Shown here: positions 28,265-39,335 of the stretch, piece by piece | Numbering within the stretch: the first letter of the stretch is position 1 | Layout: each line of letters opens with the position of its first letter | Assembly: GCF_000248055.1 (NCBI RefSeq) | Contig: NZ_BAFC01000058.1 | Coordinates: forward strand, 43,478 to 107,477 | Length of the DNA: 64,000 nucleotides | From: Gordonia sputi NBRC 100414 | Lineage (GTDB): Bacteria > Actinomycetota > Actinomycetes > Mycobacteriales > Mycobacteriaceae | Direction: 5' to 3' | Translations under genes and position numbers: made by a program | The notes under the pieces: model-generated | What the model was told of the DNA's origin: nothing | The model's input: the letters and a program-made list of their open reading frames with translations, nothing else | Database searches by the model: none

Positions 28265-29254
28265 TTACTTCCAGGTGTAGGAGAAGCCGATCTTCTGGAG
28301 CAGCGGATTGGCAGGGTCGGATCCGACAAGTTCACGCGCACCCGTGTACGTGCCCGAGCCGCTGATCGGCAGACCGCGCGTCACGTCGGAGACAAGGGTT
28401 CCCGAACCGGTATAGGAGTAGCGGGAGATGGTCAACGTGGTGTCGGAGCCGGGAATCGCGTACACCGAGTTGACCGGTGATTCCTCGGTGGTGAAGTCGA
28501 TGGTCACGCGGTTGCCGTCCCACGCCTTGAGTGTCGCGGTGATCGTCTGGGTCAGCGTTGTGGCGGCCGTGATGGTCCGCTCGGTTCGCCACGTCGCACC
28601 CACCCCGATCGGCTCGGTGGGCAGCGGAATCGAGTTCTGGAACACCTGAACCAGCGACTGCTCGATGGCACTTCTCGCCTCCGAACCCGAATCCTTCGTC
28701 GGGATCAGTCGCAGCGAGACCGGAGCGGCGCCTGGTCCGAGCGCCACACCCGCCTTCGCGTCCTTGGTGGCCTTCAGTTGGTCGTTCAACGTCGGGTCGG
28801 GCGAGGTCGACGTGCCCAGTGTCATCTCGAGATCGGTGTTGTCGGTGCAATGGAACGACGCGGTGATCGGGATGTCGACGGTCTGCTCGGTCGTGCCGTC
28901 GGCCGCTGTGACAGACGACGTCGTCGACAACGTCGAATGTTGTGGCGTTGCGCGGTCCGGGGCGCTGCCGACCACGCGGTGTGGCTGGTTTCCGGTGGAT
29001 GTGACAGTGACCGCCGCAGGTGGGATCGGGATCAGGTTGGCGTCGCGTTGCCCGGAGGTCGAGGTGGTCGTGCAGCCCGCTTGGGCTCCGGACGGCTGCC
29101 CCGATCCGGCATCCGACTCCGATTCGCTGCCGCATCCCGACACCAGGAGCACACTCGCCAGCGCCGCTGCGGTCGATCCGAGCGTGACCCGGCGGCGAAC
29201 CGAGCGGCGTCGAGGGGGTGGTACACGGACAGTTCGACGGGTCGGATCGGACAC
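28265..29254 (-). CDS. Secreted lipoprotein, DUF6263-like
   Basis: The start is taken at the GTG whose complement is 29252-29254, giving 329 residues with a twin-arginine-rich leader ([12 protein letters not shown]), a hydrophobic stretch and lipobox VSGC with C41. An upstream ATG would overlap lspA. After a Ser/Gly-rich spacer the protein is mostly predicted beta-strand, with repeated Thr-rich segments (for example [14 protein letters not shown]), and fits the lipoproteins I know as DUF6263. No catalytic motif is seen and no function can be given. It is divergent from lspA, whose product would process its signal peptide. Confidence 0.75.
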   Translation of the reverse strand: MSDPTRRTVRVPPPRRRSVRRRVTLGSTAAALASVLLVSGCGSESESDAGSGQPSGAQAGCTTTSTSGQRDANLIPIPPAAVTVTSTGNQPHRVVGSAPDRATPQHSTLSTTSSVTAADGTTEQTVDIPITASFHCTDNTDLEMTLGTSTSPDPTLNDQLKATKDAKAGVALGPGAAPVSLRLIPTKDSGSEARSAIEQSLVQVFQNSIPLPTEPIGVGATWRTERTITAATTLTQTITATLKAWDGNRVTIDFTTEESPVNSVYAIPGSDTTLTISRYSYTGSGTLVSDVTRGLPISGSGTYTGARELVGSDPANPLLQKIGFSYTWK

Positions 29255-29293
29255 GCCAGTCAGCGTATTGCACGAGTCAGGGATGATGGTGGG

Positions 29294-29902
29294 GTGGATG
29301 ACCGACCCGACCAGACGCACGACCCCTCCGACGACCGGGAAACCAGCGAGAACGACCGTGGTGGGATGCTGCGCAGCTCGACCTCGGTGCTGGTATTGCT
29401 CGCGGGCATCGCGTTGGCGGTGATCGCGCTCGACGTGATCACCAAGTCGCTGGTCGTCGCGCTACTCGACCCGGAGCGCCCGGTGCACATCATCGGTGAT
29501 GCCGTCACGCTGCGGCTCGTGCGCAACAGCGGCGCGGCATTCTCGATGGCGTCCGGCTACACCTGGGTATTGACGCTGATCGCCCTCGCGGTCGTGGTGG
29601 TCATCTTCCGGTTCAGCCGCAAACTCCGCTCGGGGTGGTGGGTCCTCGGTCTCGGGCTGGTCCTCGGCGGTGCCATCGGCAACCTGATCGATCGGATCTT
29701 CCGTGACCCCGCACCGCTGCGTGGCCACGTTGTCGACTTCATCTCGGTCGGCTGGTGGCCCGTGTTCAACGTCGCCGACTCCGCGGTTGTGTGCGGTGCC
29801 GTACTGCTCGTTGTGCTGTCGCTGCTCGGATACGACTACGACGGCTCGCGGTCGGGCTTTGCCGCTCGGCGCGCCGCGAAAGTCGAGGCCGAGAATGCGT
29901 GA
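29294..29902 (+). CDS. lspA: Lipoprotein signal peptidase (signal peptidase II)
   Basis: Membrane aspartyl protease that cuts prolipoproteins before the lipidated cysteine. Four helices and the family blocks [28 protein letters not shown] and FNVADSAV are present; the aspartates of the last two blocks are the catalytic pair. The start is assigned to GTG 29294, giving 202 residues with a 24-residue hydrophilic Asp-rich leader; an internal ATG at MLRSS is the alternative. The stop overlaps the next ATG by 8 bases. Two lipoprotein genes lie next to it. Confidence 0.95.
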   Translation: MDDRPDQTHDPSDDRETSENDRGGMLRSSTSVLVLLAGIALAVIALDVITKSLVVALLDPERPVHIIGDAVTLRLVRNSGAAFSMASGYTWVLTLIALAVVVVIFRFSRKLRSGWWVLGLGLVLGGAIGNLIDRIFRDPAPLRGHVVDFISVGWWPVFNVADSAVVCGAVLLVVLSLLGYDYDGSRSGFAARRAAKVEAENA

Positions 29903-30821
29903 ATCGCGCTCCATGCCGGTTCCCGACGGGATCGCGGGCATGCGCCTCGATGCCGGGGTGTCCCGCATCCTCGGCCTCTCGCGAACCGTCGTGGCCACTC
30001 TCGCCGATGCGGGTGATGTGACCGTTGACGGCGTCGCGGTCGGCAAGTCGCACAAGCTCGCAGCGGGGAGTTGGCTCGACGTGCTGCTTCCCGAGCCGGA
30101 CGAGCCGTTGCGGGTCGAGCCGACGCCGGTCGAAGACCTCTCGGTGATCTATCACGACTCCGACATCATCGTCGTCGACAAGCCCGTTGGCGTTGCGGCC
30201 CATCCGTCGCTGGGATGGAGCGGGCCGACCGTGGTGGGCGCGTTGGACGCCGCGGGATTCCGGATATCGACCTCGGGCGCGGCTGAACGGCAGGGCATCG
30301 TGTCGCGCCTCGACGTGGGAACGTCGGGGTTGATGGTGGTCGCGGCGTCGGAGCACGGATACACGTTGCTCAAGCGCGCGTTCCGCGACCGTGAGGTCGA
30401 GAAGGGCTATCACGCGCTGGTGCAGGGTCACCTCGATCCGCCGACCGGAACCATCGACGCGGCTATCGGCCGTCATCGGGGAGCCGACTGGAAATTCGCG
30501 GTGACCGCGAACGGCAAGCCGAGCATCACCCACTACGACACGCTGGAAATGTTCGCCGCTGCGTCGCTGCTCGACATCCACCTCGAAACGGGACGGACGC
30601 ACCAGATTCGCGTGCACTTCTCCGCTCTGCACCACCCGTGCTGCGGTGACCTGACCTACGGAGCCGATCCGGTGTTGGCGGCGCGACTCGGGCTCGAGCG
30701 CCAGTGGCTGCACGCTCGTTCGCTCGGGTTCGCCCATCCTGCCGACGGGCGTTGGGTGGAGTTCGTCAGCCCCTATCCGGCCGACCTGCAACACGCTCTG
30801 GACATCCTGCGCGACACGTGA
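29895..30821 (+). CDS. RluD-family 23S rRNA pseudouridine synthase
   Basis: Isomerises uridine in large-subunit rRNA. An N-terminal S4-like RNA-binding domain (about 15-75) is followed by the catalytic domain; D140 in [10 protein letters not shown] is the expected catalytic aspartate, and the [11 protein letters not shown] and [10 protein letters not shown] blocks are also conserved. The length of 308 is normal. The ATG at 29895 overlaps lspA, an arrangement kept from E. coli neighbours to mycobacteria (Rv1539-Rv1540). Which uridines it modifies cannot be told from the sequence. Confidence 0.93.
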   Translation: MRESRSMPVPDGIAGMRLDAGVSRILGLSRTVVATLADAGDVTVDGVAVGKSHKLAAGSWLDVLLPEPDEPLRVEPTPVEDLSVIYHDSDIIVVDKPVGVAAHPSLGWSGPTVVGALDAAGFRISTSGAAERQGIVSRLDVGTSGLMVVAASEHGYTLLKRAFRDREVEKGYHALVQGHLDPPTGTIDAAIGRHRGADWKFAVTANGKPSITHYDTLEMFAAASLLDIHLETGRTHQIRVHFSALHHPCCGDLTYGADPVLAARLGLERQWLHARSLGFAHPADGRWVEFVSPYPADLQHALDILRDT

Positions 30822-30968
30822 GTGCGCGCCCGCGCCGACACGCCGCGGGCGACACTCCGGGATCCTCGCCTCATCTGTCACAGCCTGGCGCGGCATGTTC
30901 GTGAGTGTCAGAGGGGAGTCCTACAGTGGTTGAGGTCGATCAGTGGTCGGGATCGATCAACGCGCACA

Positions 30969-31028
30969 CAGCAACACGCGCAGCAACGCACGCACTCAGC
31001 AACACACGCAGTCAGCAACACGCACATT
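30969..31028 (+). repeat. CA-rich 16-bp tandem repeat before dnaE1
   Basis: CAGCAAC recurs at 30969, 30981, 30997 and 31013. The last three start 16-bp units such as CAGCAACACACGCAGT. The array lies 45-105 bp before the dnaE1 start, is strikingly poor in T on the plus strand, and holds no useful open frame. Confidence 0.8.
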
Positions 31029-31073
31029 CAGTGACGTTCTGTCCGGGACGTTCCTTCGAGGTGAGAGGCATCC

Positions 31074-34000
31074 GTGGCCGGTTCGTTTGTCCACCTGCAC
31101 AACCACACCGAGTACTCGATGCTCGACGGTGCAGCAAAGGTGTCGCCCCTGTTCGCGGAGGCCAAACGCCTGGGCATGACCGCGATCGGCATGACCGACC
31201 ACGGCAACATGTTCGGTGCGAGTGAGTTCTACAACACCGCGATCAAGAACGAGATCAAGCCGATCATCGGCATCGAGGCCTACATCGCACCGGAGTCGCG
31301 GTTCAACACCAAACGCATCCAGTGGGGTACGCGCGACCAGAAGGGCGACGACGTCTCGGGCTCGGGCGCCTACACCCACATGACGATGGTCGCCGAGAAC
31401 GCGACCGGTCTGCGTAATCTGTTCAAGCTGTCGTCACTGGCGTCCATCGAAGGCCAACTCGGCAAGTGGGCCCGCATGGACGCCGACCTCATCGCCGAAT
31501 ACGCCGAGGGCATCATCGCCACCACAGGGTGCCCGTCCGGAGAGGTCCAGACCCGTCTGCGTCTCGGTCATGACCGCGAAGCCCTCGAAGCGGCCGCCAA
31601 ATGGCAGGAGATCTTCGGTAAGGAGAACTTCTACCTCGAGCTGATGGAGCACGGACTCGAGATCGAGCGCCGAGTCCGCGATGGCCTGCTCGACATCGGC
31701 CGCACGCTCGGCATCAAGCCGATCGTCACCAACGACTGCCACTACGTCACCAAAGACCACGCCGCGAGCCACGAGGCGCTGCTATGTGTGCAGACCGGTA
31801 AGACGCTGACCGACCCGACACGATTCAAGTTCGACGGTGACGGCTACTACCTGAAGTCCGCCGACGAGATGCGCGCCCAGTGGGATTCGGTCATCCCCGG
31901 CGCCTGCGACAACACCCTCGAGATCGGCGAGCGGGTGCAGTCCTACGCCGACGTCTTCACCCACCGCGACCGCATGCCGATCTTCCCCGTCCCCGACGGC
32001 GAATCGCAGCAGACGTGGCTGCGCAAGGAAGTGGCCAACGGTCTCGCCGAGCGTCGTTTCCCCGGCGTCGAGGTGCCAGAGGATTACCTGCGTCGCGCCA
32101 ACTACGAGCTCGACGTCATCATCCAGATGGGTTTCCCCGCCTACTTTCTCGTGGTCGGCGACCTCATCCGGCATGCCCACGAGGTGGGTATCCGCGTCGG
32201 CCCCGGCCGTGGTTCCGCGGCGGGGTCGCTGGTCGCGTGGGCGCTCGGTATCACCAACATCGACCCGATCCCGCACGGACTGCTGTTCGAGCGATTCCTC
32301 AACCCCGAGCGGGTGTCGATGCCCGATATCGACATCGACTTCGACGACCGTCGACGCGGCGAGATGGTCCGCTACGCCACCGACCGGTGGGGCAGCGACA
32401 AGGTCGCCCAGGTCATCACCTTCGGCACCATCAAGACCAAGGCCGCGATCAAAGACTCCGCGCGAGTTCAGTTCGGCCAGCCCGGCTTTGCCATTGCCGA
32501 CAAGATCACCAAGGCGTTGCCGCCGCCGATCATGGCCAAGGACATCCCGGTCTGGGGTATCACGAACCCCGAGCATGAGAGGTTCGGCGAGGCCACCGAG
32601 GTCCGCACTCTCATCGAGACCGATCCCGACGTCAAGAAGATCTACGACACCGCGATCGGACTCGAAGGCCTGATCCGTAACGCGGGCGTCCACGCGTGCG
32701 CGGTGATCATGTCCTCCGAGCCACTCACCGACGCGATCCCGGTGTGGAAGCGTGCACAGGACGGCGCGATCATCACCGGCTGGGACTACCCGTCGTGTGA
32801 GGCCATCGGTCTGTTGAAGATGGACTTCCTCGGTCTGCGCAACCTGACCGTCATCGGCGACGCGCTCGAGAACATCAAGCTCAACCGAGGCATCGATCTC
32901 GACCTCGACACCCTGCCGCTCGAAGACACCAAGACCTACGAGCTGCTGGCCAAGGGCGACACCCTCGGCGTGTTCCAGCTCGACGGCGCGGCGATGCGCG
33001 AACTGCTGAAGATGATGCAGCCCACCGGCTTCGAAGACATCGTCGCCGTGCTCGCGCTGTATCGCCCGGGACCGATGGGCGTGAACGCGCACACCGACTA
33101 CGCCAAGCGTAAAAACGGGCTGCAGCAGATCAAGCCGATCCATCCCGAACTCGAAGAGCCCCTCAAGGAAATCCTCGCCGAGACCTACGGTCTGATCGTC
33201 TACCAAGAGCAGATCATGCAGATCGCTCAGAAGGTCGCGGGCTATTCGCTCGGGCAAGCAGACCTGCTGCGCCGCGCGATGGGCAAGAAGAAGAAGGAGA
33301 TCCTCGACGAGGCCTACGACGGCTTCGCAGAGGGGATGCGCAACAACGGCTTCTCCCAGGCTGCCATCACCGCCCTGTGGGACACGGTGTTGCCCTTCGC
33401 CGGCTACGCGTTCAACAAGTCGCACGCGGCGGGCTACGGTCTGGTCTCCTTCTGGACCGCCTACCTCAAGGCGAACTACCCGGCCGAGTACATGGCCGGC
33501 CTGCTCACCTCCGTCGGCGACGACAAAGACAAGGCGGCCATCTATCTCGCCGACTGCCGGAAACTGGGCATCACGGTGCTCCCTCCCGACGTCAACGAGT
33601 CGCAGCACAACTTCGCCGCAGTCGGAACGGACATCCGCTTCGGTCTCGCCGCGATTCGCAACGTCGGCTCGGGCGTCGTGTCGTCGATCCTCGCCGCGCG
33701 CGACGAGAAGGGGAAGTTCACCAGTTTCTCCGACTACCTCAACAAGATCGATGTCACGGCGTGCAACAAGAAGGTCACCGAGTCGCTGGTGAAGGCGGGC
33801 GCATTCGATTCGCTCGACCATCCGCGCAAGGGTCTGTTCCTGATCCACGTCGAGGCGGTCGAGTCGGTTATCGGCACCAAGAAGGCCGAAGCGATCGGAC
33901 AGTTCGACCTCTTCGGCGACGCGGGCGGCGGAGCCGACGACACCATGGCCGAGGTGTTCGCGGTCAAGGTGCCCGACCAGGAGTGGGATTCCAAACACAA

Positions 34001-34619
34001 GCTCGCACTCGAACGAGAGATGTTGGGGCTCTACGTGTCCGGGCATCCGCTCAGCGGCGTCGAACACGCCATCGCGGCCCAGACCGACACCTCGATCACG
34101 CAATTGCTCGAGGGCAACATCTCCGACGGTGCGCAGATCACCATCGGCGGGATCATCTCGTCGGTGACCCGCAGGGTGAACAAGAAGGGTGAGCCGTGGG
34201 CGGCCGTCACCCTCGAGGACATGGTCGGTGGTGTCGAGGTCTACTTCTTCCCGCGCGCGTTCCAGACCTACGGGATGGACATCGTCGCCGACAACATCGT
34301 GTTGGTGAAGGCGCGCGTCAACATGCGCGACGACTCGATGATGATCAGCGCCAACGACCTCGCCGTACCCGATCTCAATGCCGCGGGGGCCACCAAACCG
34401 GTCGCGCTGACACTTGCGGCTCGTGCCTGCACACCCGACCGCGTGCAGGCGCTCAAGCAGGTGCTCACCCGACATCCGGGTCCGGCCGACGTGCACGTGA
34501 CGCTGGTCAGTGATGAGCGCTCGACAGTGCTGAAGTTGACCGAGTCGTTGCGCGTCACACCCAGTTCGGCCCTGATGGGCGATCTCAAGGCGCTACTCGG
34601 ACCAACCTGCCTGGGCTGA
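31074..34619 (+). CDS. dnaE1: Replicative DNA polymerase III alpha subunit DnaE1 with PHP domain
   Basis: Main chromosomal replicase. The N-terminal PHP domain begins [13 protein letters not shown] (H7, H9, H11) and includes TDHGNMFG; with these metal ligands intact it can act as the proofreading nuclease, as shown for mycobacterial DnaE1. The polymerase aspartates are D418 and D420 in PDIDIDF and D584 in KMDFLG. Tandem HhH and OB-fold regions follow, and the C-terminal domain ends at residue 1181, a normal length. The GTG start at 31074 lies downstream of GAGGTGAGAGG. The CA-repeat array lies in the leader. Confidence 0.97.
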   Translation: MAGSFVHLHNHTEYSMLDGAAKVSPLFAEAKRLGMTAIGMTDHGNMFGASEFYNTAIKNEIKPIIGIEAYIAPESRFNTKRIQWGTRDQKGDDVSGSGAYTHMTMVAENATGLRNLFKLSSLASIEGQLGKWARMDADLIAEYAEGIIATTGCPSGEVQTRLRLGHDREALEAAAKWQEIFGKENFYLELMEHGLEIERRVRDGLLDIGRTLGIKPIVTNDCHYVTKDHAASHEALLCVQTGKTLTDPTRFKFDGDGYYLKSADEMRAQWDSVIPGACDNTLEIGERVQSYADVFTHRDRMPIFPVPDGESQQTWLRKEVANGLAERRFPGVEVPEDYLRRANYELDVIIQMGFPAYFLVVGDLIRHAHEVGIRVGPGRGSAAGSLVAWALGITNIDPIPHGLLFERFLNPERVSMPDIDIDFDDRRRGEMVRYATDRWGSDKVAQVITFGTIKTKAAIKDSARVQFGQPGFAIADKITKALPPPIMAKDIPVWGITNPEHERFGEATEVRTLIETDPDVKKIYDTAIGLEGLIRNAGVHACAVIMSSEPLTDAIPVWKRAQDGAIITGWDYPSCEAIGLLKMDFLGLRNLTVIGDALENIKLNRGIDLDLDTLPLEDTKTYELLAKGDTLGVFQLDGAAMRELLKMMQPTGFEDIVAVLALYRPGPMGVNAHTDYAKRKNGLQQIKPIHPELEEPLKEILAETYGLIVYQEQIMQIAQKVAGYSLGQADLLRRAMGKKKKEILDEAYDGFAEGMRNNGFSQAAITALWDTVLPFAGYAFNKSHAAGYGLVSFWTAYLKANYPAEYMAGLLTSVGDDKDKAAIYLADCRKLGITVLPPDVNESQHNFAAVGTDIRFGLAAIRNVGSGVVSSILAARDEKGKFTSFSDYLNKIDVTACNKKVTESLVKAGAFDSLDHPRKGLFLIHVEAVESVIGTKKAEAIGQFDLFGDAGGGADDTMAEVFAVKVPDQEWDSKHKLALEREMLGLYVSGHPLSGVEHAIAAQTDTSITQLLEGNISDGAQITIGGIISSVTRRVNKKGEPWAAVTLEDMVGGVEVYFFPRAFQTYGMDIVADNIVLVKARVNMRDDSMMISANDLAVPDLNAAGATKPVALTLAARACTPDRVQALKQVLTRHPGPADVHVTLVSDERSTVLKLTESLRVTPSSALMGDLKALLGPTCLG

Positions 34620-34641
34620 CCGACGCGGGTACGCTCCAGCA

Positions 34642-36321
34642 ATGCCCGGCCACATCATCGTGCACGGCGATGACGCCCTCACCGAGCGCATCACCGAAGA
34701 ACTACGGCTCGCGGGAGCGACCATCGTGTCGCTGCACGACCCTGCAGACCTGCCGGACGTCGGTGTCGAAACCGCCGCGGCCGTCGTCTGCGCCGGTTCC
34801 GACGACGCGCTCAACCTCGAGATCGCCCTTCTGACACGCCAACTCAGCGCCGAGGTGCGCGTCGTGACCAACCTGTCGAGCGGCGTCCTGCGCGACGCTG
34901 TCGCCCTCGGCAACGGCCCGGGGGCGGTGCTCGACGTCGCCGAGCTCGCGGGTCCGTCGGTGGTCGAGGCGTGTCTCGGCCGCACCACGCACCCGATTCC
35001 GGTGGCGGGCAACGACTTCCTCGTCGCGGGCGACTACGCGTCCCGCGACGCCACGTTGCGCGAACTCTACGGCGACCTCGCTCCAGTCGCCGTGCTGCGC
35101 GGTGAGCACAGCCCTGACGAGGGGGAGGTGGTTCCCTCGCCCGGGCGCGATCTCGCTGTGAGAGCGGGCGACTGGGTCGCGATGATCGGCACCGCCGACG
35201 AGTTGGCGCACCAGAGCATCGCTGTCAACGGCGATCCCGAGCGTGTGCACCGTCGACGCAACCGCCCCGTCTCGATGCGTCTGCTCGGCGGACTCCGGGC
35301 GTTCCGAGACGACGTGAATCCCAACCTGTTCCGTGCACTCGGTGTCTCGTTCGCCCTGTTGCTGGGCGCCACGGTCCTTCTGCGCTTCACCTACCACCGG
35401 CCAGGAATGAGCTTCGTCGACGCCCTCTACTTCTCCACCGAGACAATCGCGACCGTCGGCTACGGCGACTTCAGCTTCGTCGGTCAGCCGACGTGGCTGC
35501 GTCTCTTCGCGATCGCGTTGATGTTCGCGGGCATCACCACGACGGCGATCCTGATGGCGTTCGTTGCCGACCTGCTGCTGTCGCGCCGTATCGGGACATC
35601 GGCCGGACGCCGACGCGCGAGCCAGATGTCGGGCCACGTGATCGTGGTCGGTCTCGGCTCATTCGGAATCCGTGTCGCCACCGACCTCGTCGCGCTCGGT
35701 TATCCGGTCGCGGTGGTCGAGCGCAATGACGACAACCGTTACCTCGCTGCGGCAGCAGAACTCGACATCCCGGTCGTCTTCGGTGATGCGACGCTCCGCA
35801 GCACGTTGAACGACGCCGGACTTGCGCGGGCTCGGGCCGTCGCCGTGCTGACACACGACGACATGGTGAACATCGAGAGCGGCATCGTGCTGCGCGAACT
35901 ACTCGGCGCACGGTGGTCCCGCGGCGCCGACGGACGACCTGGGGTGCCCGTCGTCATGCGCGTCTACGACCACTCGCTCGGTAAGGCCGTCGCGCATCGC
36001 TTCGGATTCCAGAACGTCCGGTCGACGGTCGAACTGGCGGCGCCGTGGTTCATCGGGGCTGCCCTGGGGCTCCAGGTGATCTCGACCTTCTCCGTCGGAC
36101 AGCGTTCGTTCATGGTCGGTGGTTTGTTCATCCGCGCCGGGAGCCCCCTTGACGGCATGACCATGGCCGACCTGCCGACGCGCACACGCATCATCGCCAT
36201 CGTGCGGGGCACCGACACCATCGTGCATCCCCGCCGCGACGATCGCCTCGCCGCAGACGACACCGCGTACCTCGTCGGTCCCTACCACGAGCTCTTCGAC
36301 ACCCTGCGTGGCGGGCGCTGA
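34642..36321 (+). CDS. Potassium channel with RCK domains on both sides of the pore
   Basis: The protein has 559 residues. An N-terminal Rossmann-like RCK/TrkA-N segment (about 1-210, with MPGHIIVHGDDALTERI) is followed by a two-helix pore module with filter TVGYGD at 271-276 between helices near 230-250 and 290-315. A second TrkA-N domain begins SGHVIVVGLGSFGIRVATDL (about 332), and a TrkA-C-like end closes the protein. This is a K+ channel gated by nucleotides or ions on its RCK rings. It lies 22 bp after dnaE1. The double-RCK layout is like that of the Rv3200c group, as I remember it. Confidence 0.9.
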   Translation: MPGHIIVHGDDALTERITEELRLAGATIVSLHDPADLPDVGVETAAAVVCAGSDDALNLEIALLTRQLSAEVRVVTNLSSGVLRDAVALGNGPGAVLDVAELAGPSVVEACLGRTTHPIPVAGNDFLVAGDYASRDATLRELYGDLAPVAVLRGEHSPDEGEVVPSPGRDLAVRAGDWVAMIGTADELAHQSIAVNGDPERVHRRRNRPVSMRLLGGLRAFRDDVNPNLFRALGVSFALLLGATVLLRFTYHRPGMSFVDALYFSTETIATVGYGDFSFVGQPTWLRLFAIALMFAGITTTAILMAFVADLLLSRRIGTSAGRRRASQMSGHVIVVGLGSFGIRVATDLVALGYPVAVVERNDDNRYLAAAAELDIPVVFGDATLRSTLNDAGLARARAVAVLTHDDMVNIESGIVLRELLGARWSRGADGRPGVPVVMRVYDHSLGKAVAHRFGFQNVRSTVELAAPWFIGAALGLQVISTFSVGQRSFMVGGLFIRAGSPLDGMTMADLPTRTRIIAIVRGTDTIVHPRRDDRLAADDTAYLVGPYHELFDTLRGGR

Positions 36322-36397
36322 CGCGAGCTGACCAGCAATTATCGGTCGGTCACTCTGGAAGGTTTCGGCTCACCGAACATTTTCTCGCGGGTGTGTC

Positions 36398-36403
36398 TAT
36401 ACT
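36398..36403 (+). promoter_or_regulatory. Possible -10 box for the small membrane protein gene
   Basis: TATACT stands out in GC-rich sequence 62 bp before ATG 36465; a GAACAT 17 bp upstream is only a weak -35 match. Confidence 0.4.
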
Positions 36404-36464
36404 CGACGCAAAGCCCACCCGAACGGGTAGACGAACAGCCAGCCGAATCGTTGCGAGGTATCCG

Positions 36465-36743
36465 ATGACAGTTCTGCTCGAGTCCAACGGAGCTCACCGC
36501 GGTCGCGCAACCGGCGCCGGCCACACGATCGACATCGCCGGAGTGAGCTGGCCGGTGCACAAGCTGTACTCAGCCGTGGCAGCCGCTGCGGTCGCGCTGG
36601 TCGCACTCGTCGTGACCCGGTCGCCCGAGATCGCCGCATGGTCGTCGGCCGCGGCAGGTGTCGCGGTGTGGATCGTCGCCGCCAGCCTCACGCGCGAGTC
36701 GGCTCAGCGGCCGGGGAACGCGGCGACCGACCCGGCTGAGTAA
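36465..36743 (+). CDS. Small two-helix membrane protein, unknown function
   Basis: The protein has 92 residues from the ATG at 36465, preceded by GCGAGGTATCCG. Two hydrophobic helices (about 30-52 and 57-75) are flanked by a Gly/His-rich N-end and a short polar C-end. No family is recognised. Its last 40 bases overlap the 3' end of the convergent beta-propeller gene. Codon pattern and an AT-rich promoter-like site upstream support it being real, but nothing indicates a function. Confidence 0.6.
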   Translation: MTVLLESNGAHRGRATGAGHTIDIAGVSWPVHKLYSAVAAAAVALVALVVTRSPEIAAWSSAAAGVAVWIVAASLTRESAQRPGNAATDPAE

Positions 36744-37711
36744 CCACTCGGGATCTCATAGATCCGACCGTCGAAGCCCGCCCGGTACAGGTGCCCGGCC
36801 GAGAAGCCACTCGCGGAACGACCGTACGACACCACGCTCGACAGCGGCAGTCCGCTCGCGAGGACGCAATAGCGTCCCGGTGAGGTGATTCGCACGATCT
36901 GACCACCCGCGTTGAACGGAACCACCGGACGGTCGGCGGCGTCGAGTGTCAATCCGTCGGGTGCGGCGAGCGCGTCGGCGCCACCGAGCGTCAACAGACT
37001 CTGCACGACACGCGGATTGCCCGTCGAGATCCGGCTGACGCCCGGATTGCTGAATGTGCGCGACACGTACAGGAAGCTGTCGTCGCGGTTGAGTACCGCT
37101 CCGTTGGCGCTCGGGATCGAAGCCCAGTTGGCCTGGACGGCCCCGTTCGGAGTGATACGTCCGACCAAATTGCCGAAGTCGTTGGTGGCGTACACATTTC
37201 CGCGCGCCGACACATCCATTCCGTCGGCTGCGGAGAGGCCGCCGACCCACGGGCGCAGGGCGAGGTTGTTGACGTCGAGCCGAGCAATCGCGCCGGGACG
37301 GATCGCATCGCCCAGGAAGACGCGTGGGTCCGACCCGTAGCCGACGAGGAGCGTGCCGTCCGGGGTCCACGCGAGTGCCCCTGCGCCACCGGAGGGAACC
37401 TTGGCGATCGGCACGGCACCGGCGCCGGGTCGATCGAGTCGGAACACCCGGCCGCTGACCAGTTCGGTGGTGTAGAGCCGTCCGCGCGAATCGACAGTCA
37501 GCCCTTCCAACGCTGCTCCGGGAACAGTTCCGACGAGCCGCGCCGGTGCTGCGCCACCCGGACACGGCGCCGCGGCATTCGCGGGACCGGTGCCGGTGAC
37601 GGCGGTGACGATCACCGTCGCGCACGCTGCTGCGCAGGCGGTGGCAAGAGCTGTGGTCCGCCGAAGAGTTCCAGTCCGAAGGGCTGCCATGGGAACGCGG
37701 TGTCGGAGCAT
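36704..37711 (-). CDS. Secreted SMP-30/NHL-like beta-propeller protein
   Basis: The protein has 335 residues from an ATG (complement 37709-37711) with a perfect AGGAGG ribosome site 5 bases before it. A signal peptide with basic start and long hydrophobic stretch ends near ANAAAP (about residue 47). The mature part shows repeated blades of the type GLTVDSRGRLYTTE, LAWTPDGTLLVGYG, MDVSARGNVYATND and DGLTLDAADRPVVPF, typical of SMP-30/gluconolactonase or NHL propellers. Substrate is unknown and no catalytic residue can be assigned. The 3' end overlaps the convergent small membrane-protein gene by 40 bp. Confidence 0.82.
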   Translation of the reverse strand: MLRHRVPMAALRTGTLRRTTALATACAAACATVIVTAVTGTGPANAAAPCPGGAAPARLVGTVPGAALEGLTVDSRGRLYTTELVSGRVFRLDRPGAGAVPIAKVPSGGAGALAWTPDGTLLVGYGSDPRVFLGDAIRPGAIARLDVNNLALRPWVGGLSAADGMDVSARGNVYATNDFGNLVGRITPNGAVQANWASIPSANGAVLNRDDSFLYVSRTFSNPGVSRISTGNPRVVQSLLTLGGADALAAPDGLTLDAADRPVVPFNAGGQIVRITSPGRYCVLASGLPLSSVVSYGRSASGFSAGHLYRAGFDGRIYEIPSGYSAGSVAAFPGR

Positions 37712-37872
37712 GCCGACCTCCTGCTTGTCGTCCGCCGCGATGCGGTGAGTGTGTCGCCACTGGGCTGGACGACGGCGTGTCGACGACGACGCGGCGAAAT
37801 GGGTGGACGTCACCGATGCTACGTCGGTCGGGTCGCCCGACGAGGGATTTCGTGAGGTGAGACCATAAGAGC

Positions 37873-39276
37873 GTGAGTACGCAACACCTCGGAATCGACA
37901 ATTCGCAGCCCACGACGTCGGATCAGCAGCTCTCCGCCGACGCGATCGAAGCGGCTGTTGAGCGAATTTCGCCCGCGGTCACGCGCACCCCGCTCGAGGC
38001 GGTCCCACGAATCTCGGAGGCGTACGGCGCGCGGATTCATGTCAAGCGCGAAGACCTGCAAACCGTACGGTCCTACAAGATCCGCGGCGCGTACAACACC
38101 ATGTCGCTGCTGTCCGACGACGAGCTCGCGCCCGGCGTCGTCGCGGCCAGTGCAGGCAACCACGCACAGGGTGTCGCCTACGCCTGCCGCACGATGAAGG
38201 TCCCCGGCCGCATCTACGTCCCGACGACCACGCCGAAGCAGAAGCGCGACCGTATTCGTTGGCACGGAGGCGAATTCGTCGAACTCATCGCGGTCGGCGA
38301 CACCTACGACGCCGCCGCGGCGGCCGCGCAGGACGATGTGATCCGGACCGGCGCCGCATGGATTCACGCATTCGACGACCCGCGCACCGCGGCCGGTCAG
38401 GGCACCAGTGCGGTGGAGATCGTCGAGCAGCTCGGCCGGGTTCCCGACGTCGTCGTCCTTCCGGTCGGCGGGGGCGGCTGCCTGGCGGGTATCGCCACCT
38501 ATCTGCGGGCGAAATCCGACGACGTCGCGATCATCGGTGTCGAACCGTACGGTGCGGCATCGCTGTCGGCGGCGCTGGCGGCAGGCGGGCCGGTCACGCT
38601 CGACGAGATCGACCCGTTCGTCGACGGCGCGGCGGTCAAGCGAATCGGAGCACTCGGTCACCACGCACTCGCCTCGATGGGCGCGACCGTCGCCGATCAC
38701 CCCGAGGTGCGCCGACAGGTCGCGCGGCAGGGCGGAACGTCGCACGTGCCGGTGCTGTCCGTCGACGATCCGCTGGTCGTGACACCGGGTACCACCCACA
38801 TCACCCACGTCGACGAGGGCGCGATCTGTTCGACGATGCTCGACCTCTATCAGAACGAGGGAATCATCGCCGAGCCCGCAGGCGCGCTGGCCGTTACCGC
38901 ACTGTCGAGACTCTCGCTGCCCGCCGACGCCGACGTCGTCTGCCTGATCTCCGGCGGCAACAACGACGTGTCGAGGTACAACGAGATCATCGAACGGTCT
39001 CTTGTCCACAAGGGGCTCAAGCACTACTTCCTCGTCGACTTCCCGCAGGAACCGGGTGCGCTGCGCAGGTTCCTCGACGAAGTCCTCGGTCCCGACGACG
39101 ACATCACGGTGTTCGAGTACGTCAAACGCAACAACCGTGAGACGGGTGCGGCGCTCGTCGGCATCGAGCTGGGTTCACCGGAAGGGCTCGGCGACCTCAT
39201 GGAGCGGATGTCGCACTCGCGACTCAACTGCGAGCGACTCGAGCCGGGCTCGTCGGCGTACAACTATCTGACGTGA
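37873..39276 (+). CDS. ilvA: Threonine dehydratase (threonine ammonia-lyase)
   Basis: PLP enzyme that turns threonine into 2-oxobutanoate, the entry to isoleucine synthesis. The PLP lysine is K69 in VRSYKIRGAYN, and the phosphate loop is GGGGCLAG. Both match fold type II. The C-terminal part (about 380-467, KHYFLVDFPQEPGALRRFL) is a single ACT-like regulatory domain, as in the shorter actinobacterial IlvA, where isoleucine feedback acts. The product is 467 residues from GTG 37873. Synteny with ilvA before the tre genes matches M. tuberculosis Rv1559. Confidence 0.95.
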   Translation: MSTQHLGIDNSQPTTSDQQLSADAIEAAVERISPAVTRTPLEAVPRISEAYGARIHVKREDLQTVRSYKIRGAYNTMSLLSDDELAPGVVAASAGNHAQGVAYACRTMKVPGRIYVPTTTPKQKRDRIRWHGGEFVELIAVGDTYDAAAAAAQDDVIRTGAAWIHAFDDPRTAAGQGTSAVEIVEQLGRVPDVVVLPVGGGGCLAGIATYLRAKSDDVAIIGVEPYGAASLSAALAAGGPVTLDEIDPFVDGAAVKRIGALGHHALASMGATVADHPEVRRQVARQGGTSHVPVLSVDDPLVVTPGTTHITHVDEGAICSTMLDLYQNEGIIAEPAGALAVTALSRLSLPADADVVCLISGGNNDVSRYNEIIERSLVHKGLKHYFLVDFPQEPGALRRFLDEVLGPDDDITVFEYVKRNNRETGAALVGIELGSPEGLGDLMERMSHSRLNCERLEPGSSAYNYLT

Positions 39277-39335
39277 CCCGCGGTTTCTGACCTGACTGCC
39301 GTTTCTGACCTGACCGGCCGGTTCCTGGTCGTACG

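Noticed and set aside
31782..34496. 904-codon minus-strand frame opposite dnaE1
   Set aside because: Same kind of shadow; no domain, and dnaE1 is complete on the plus strand.
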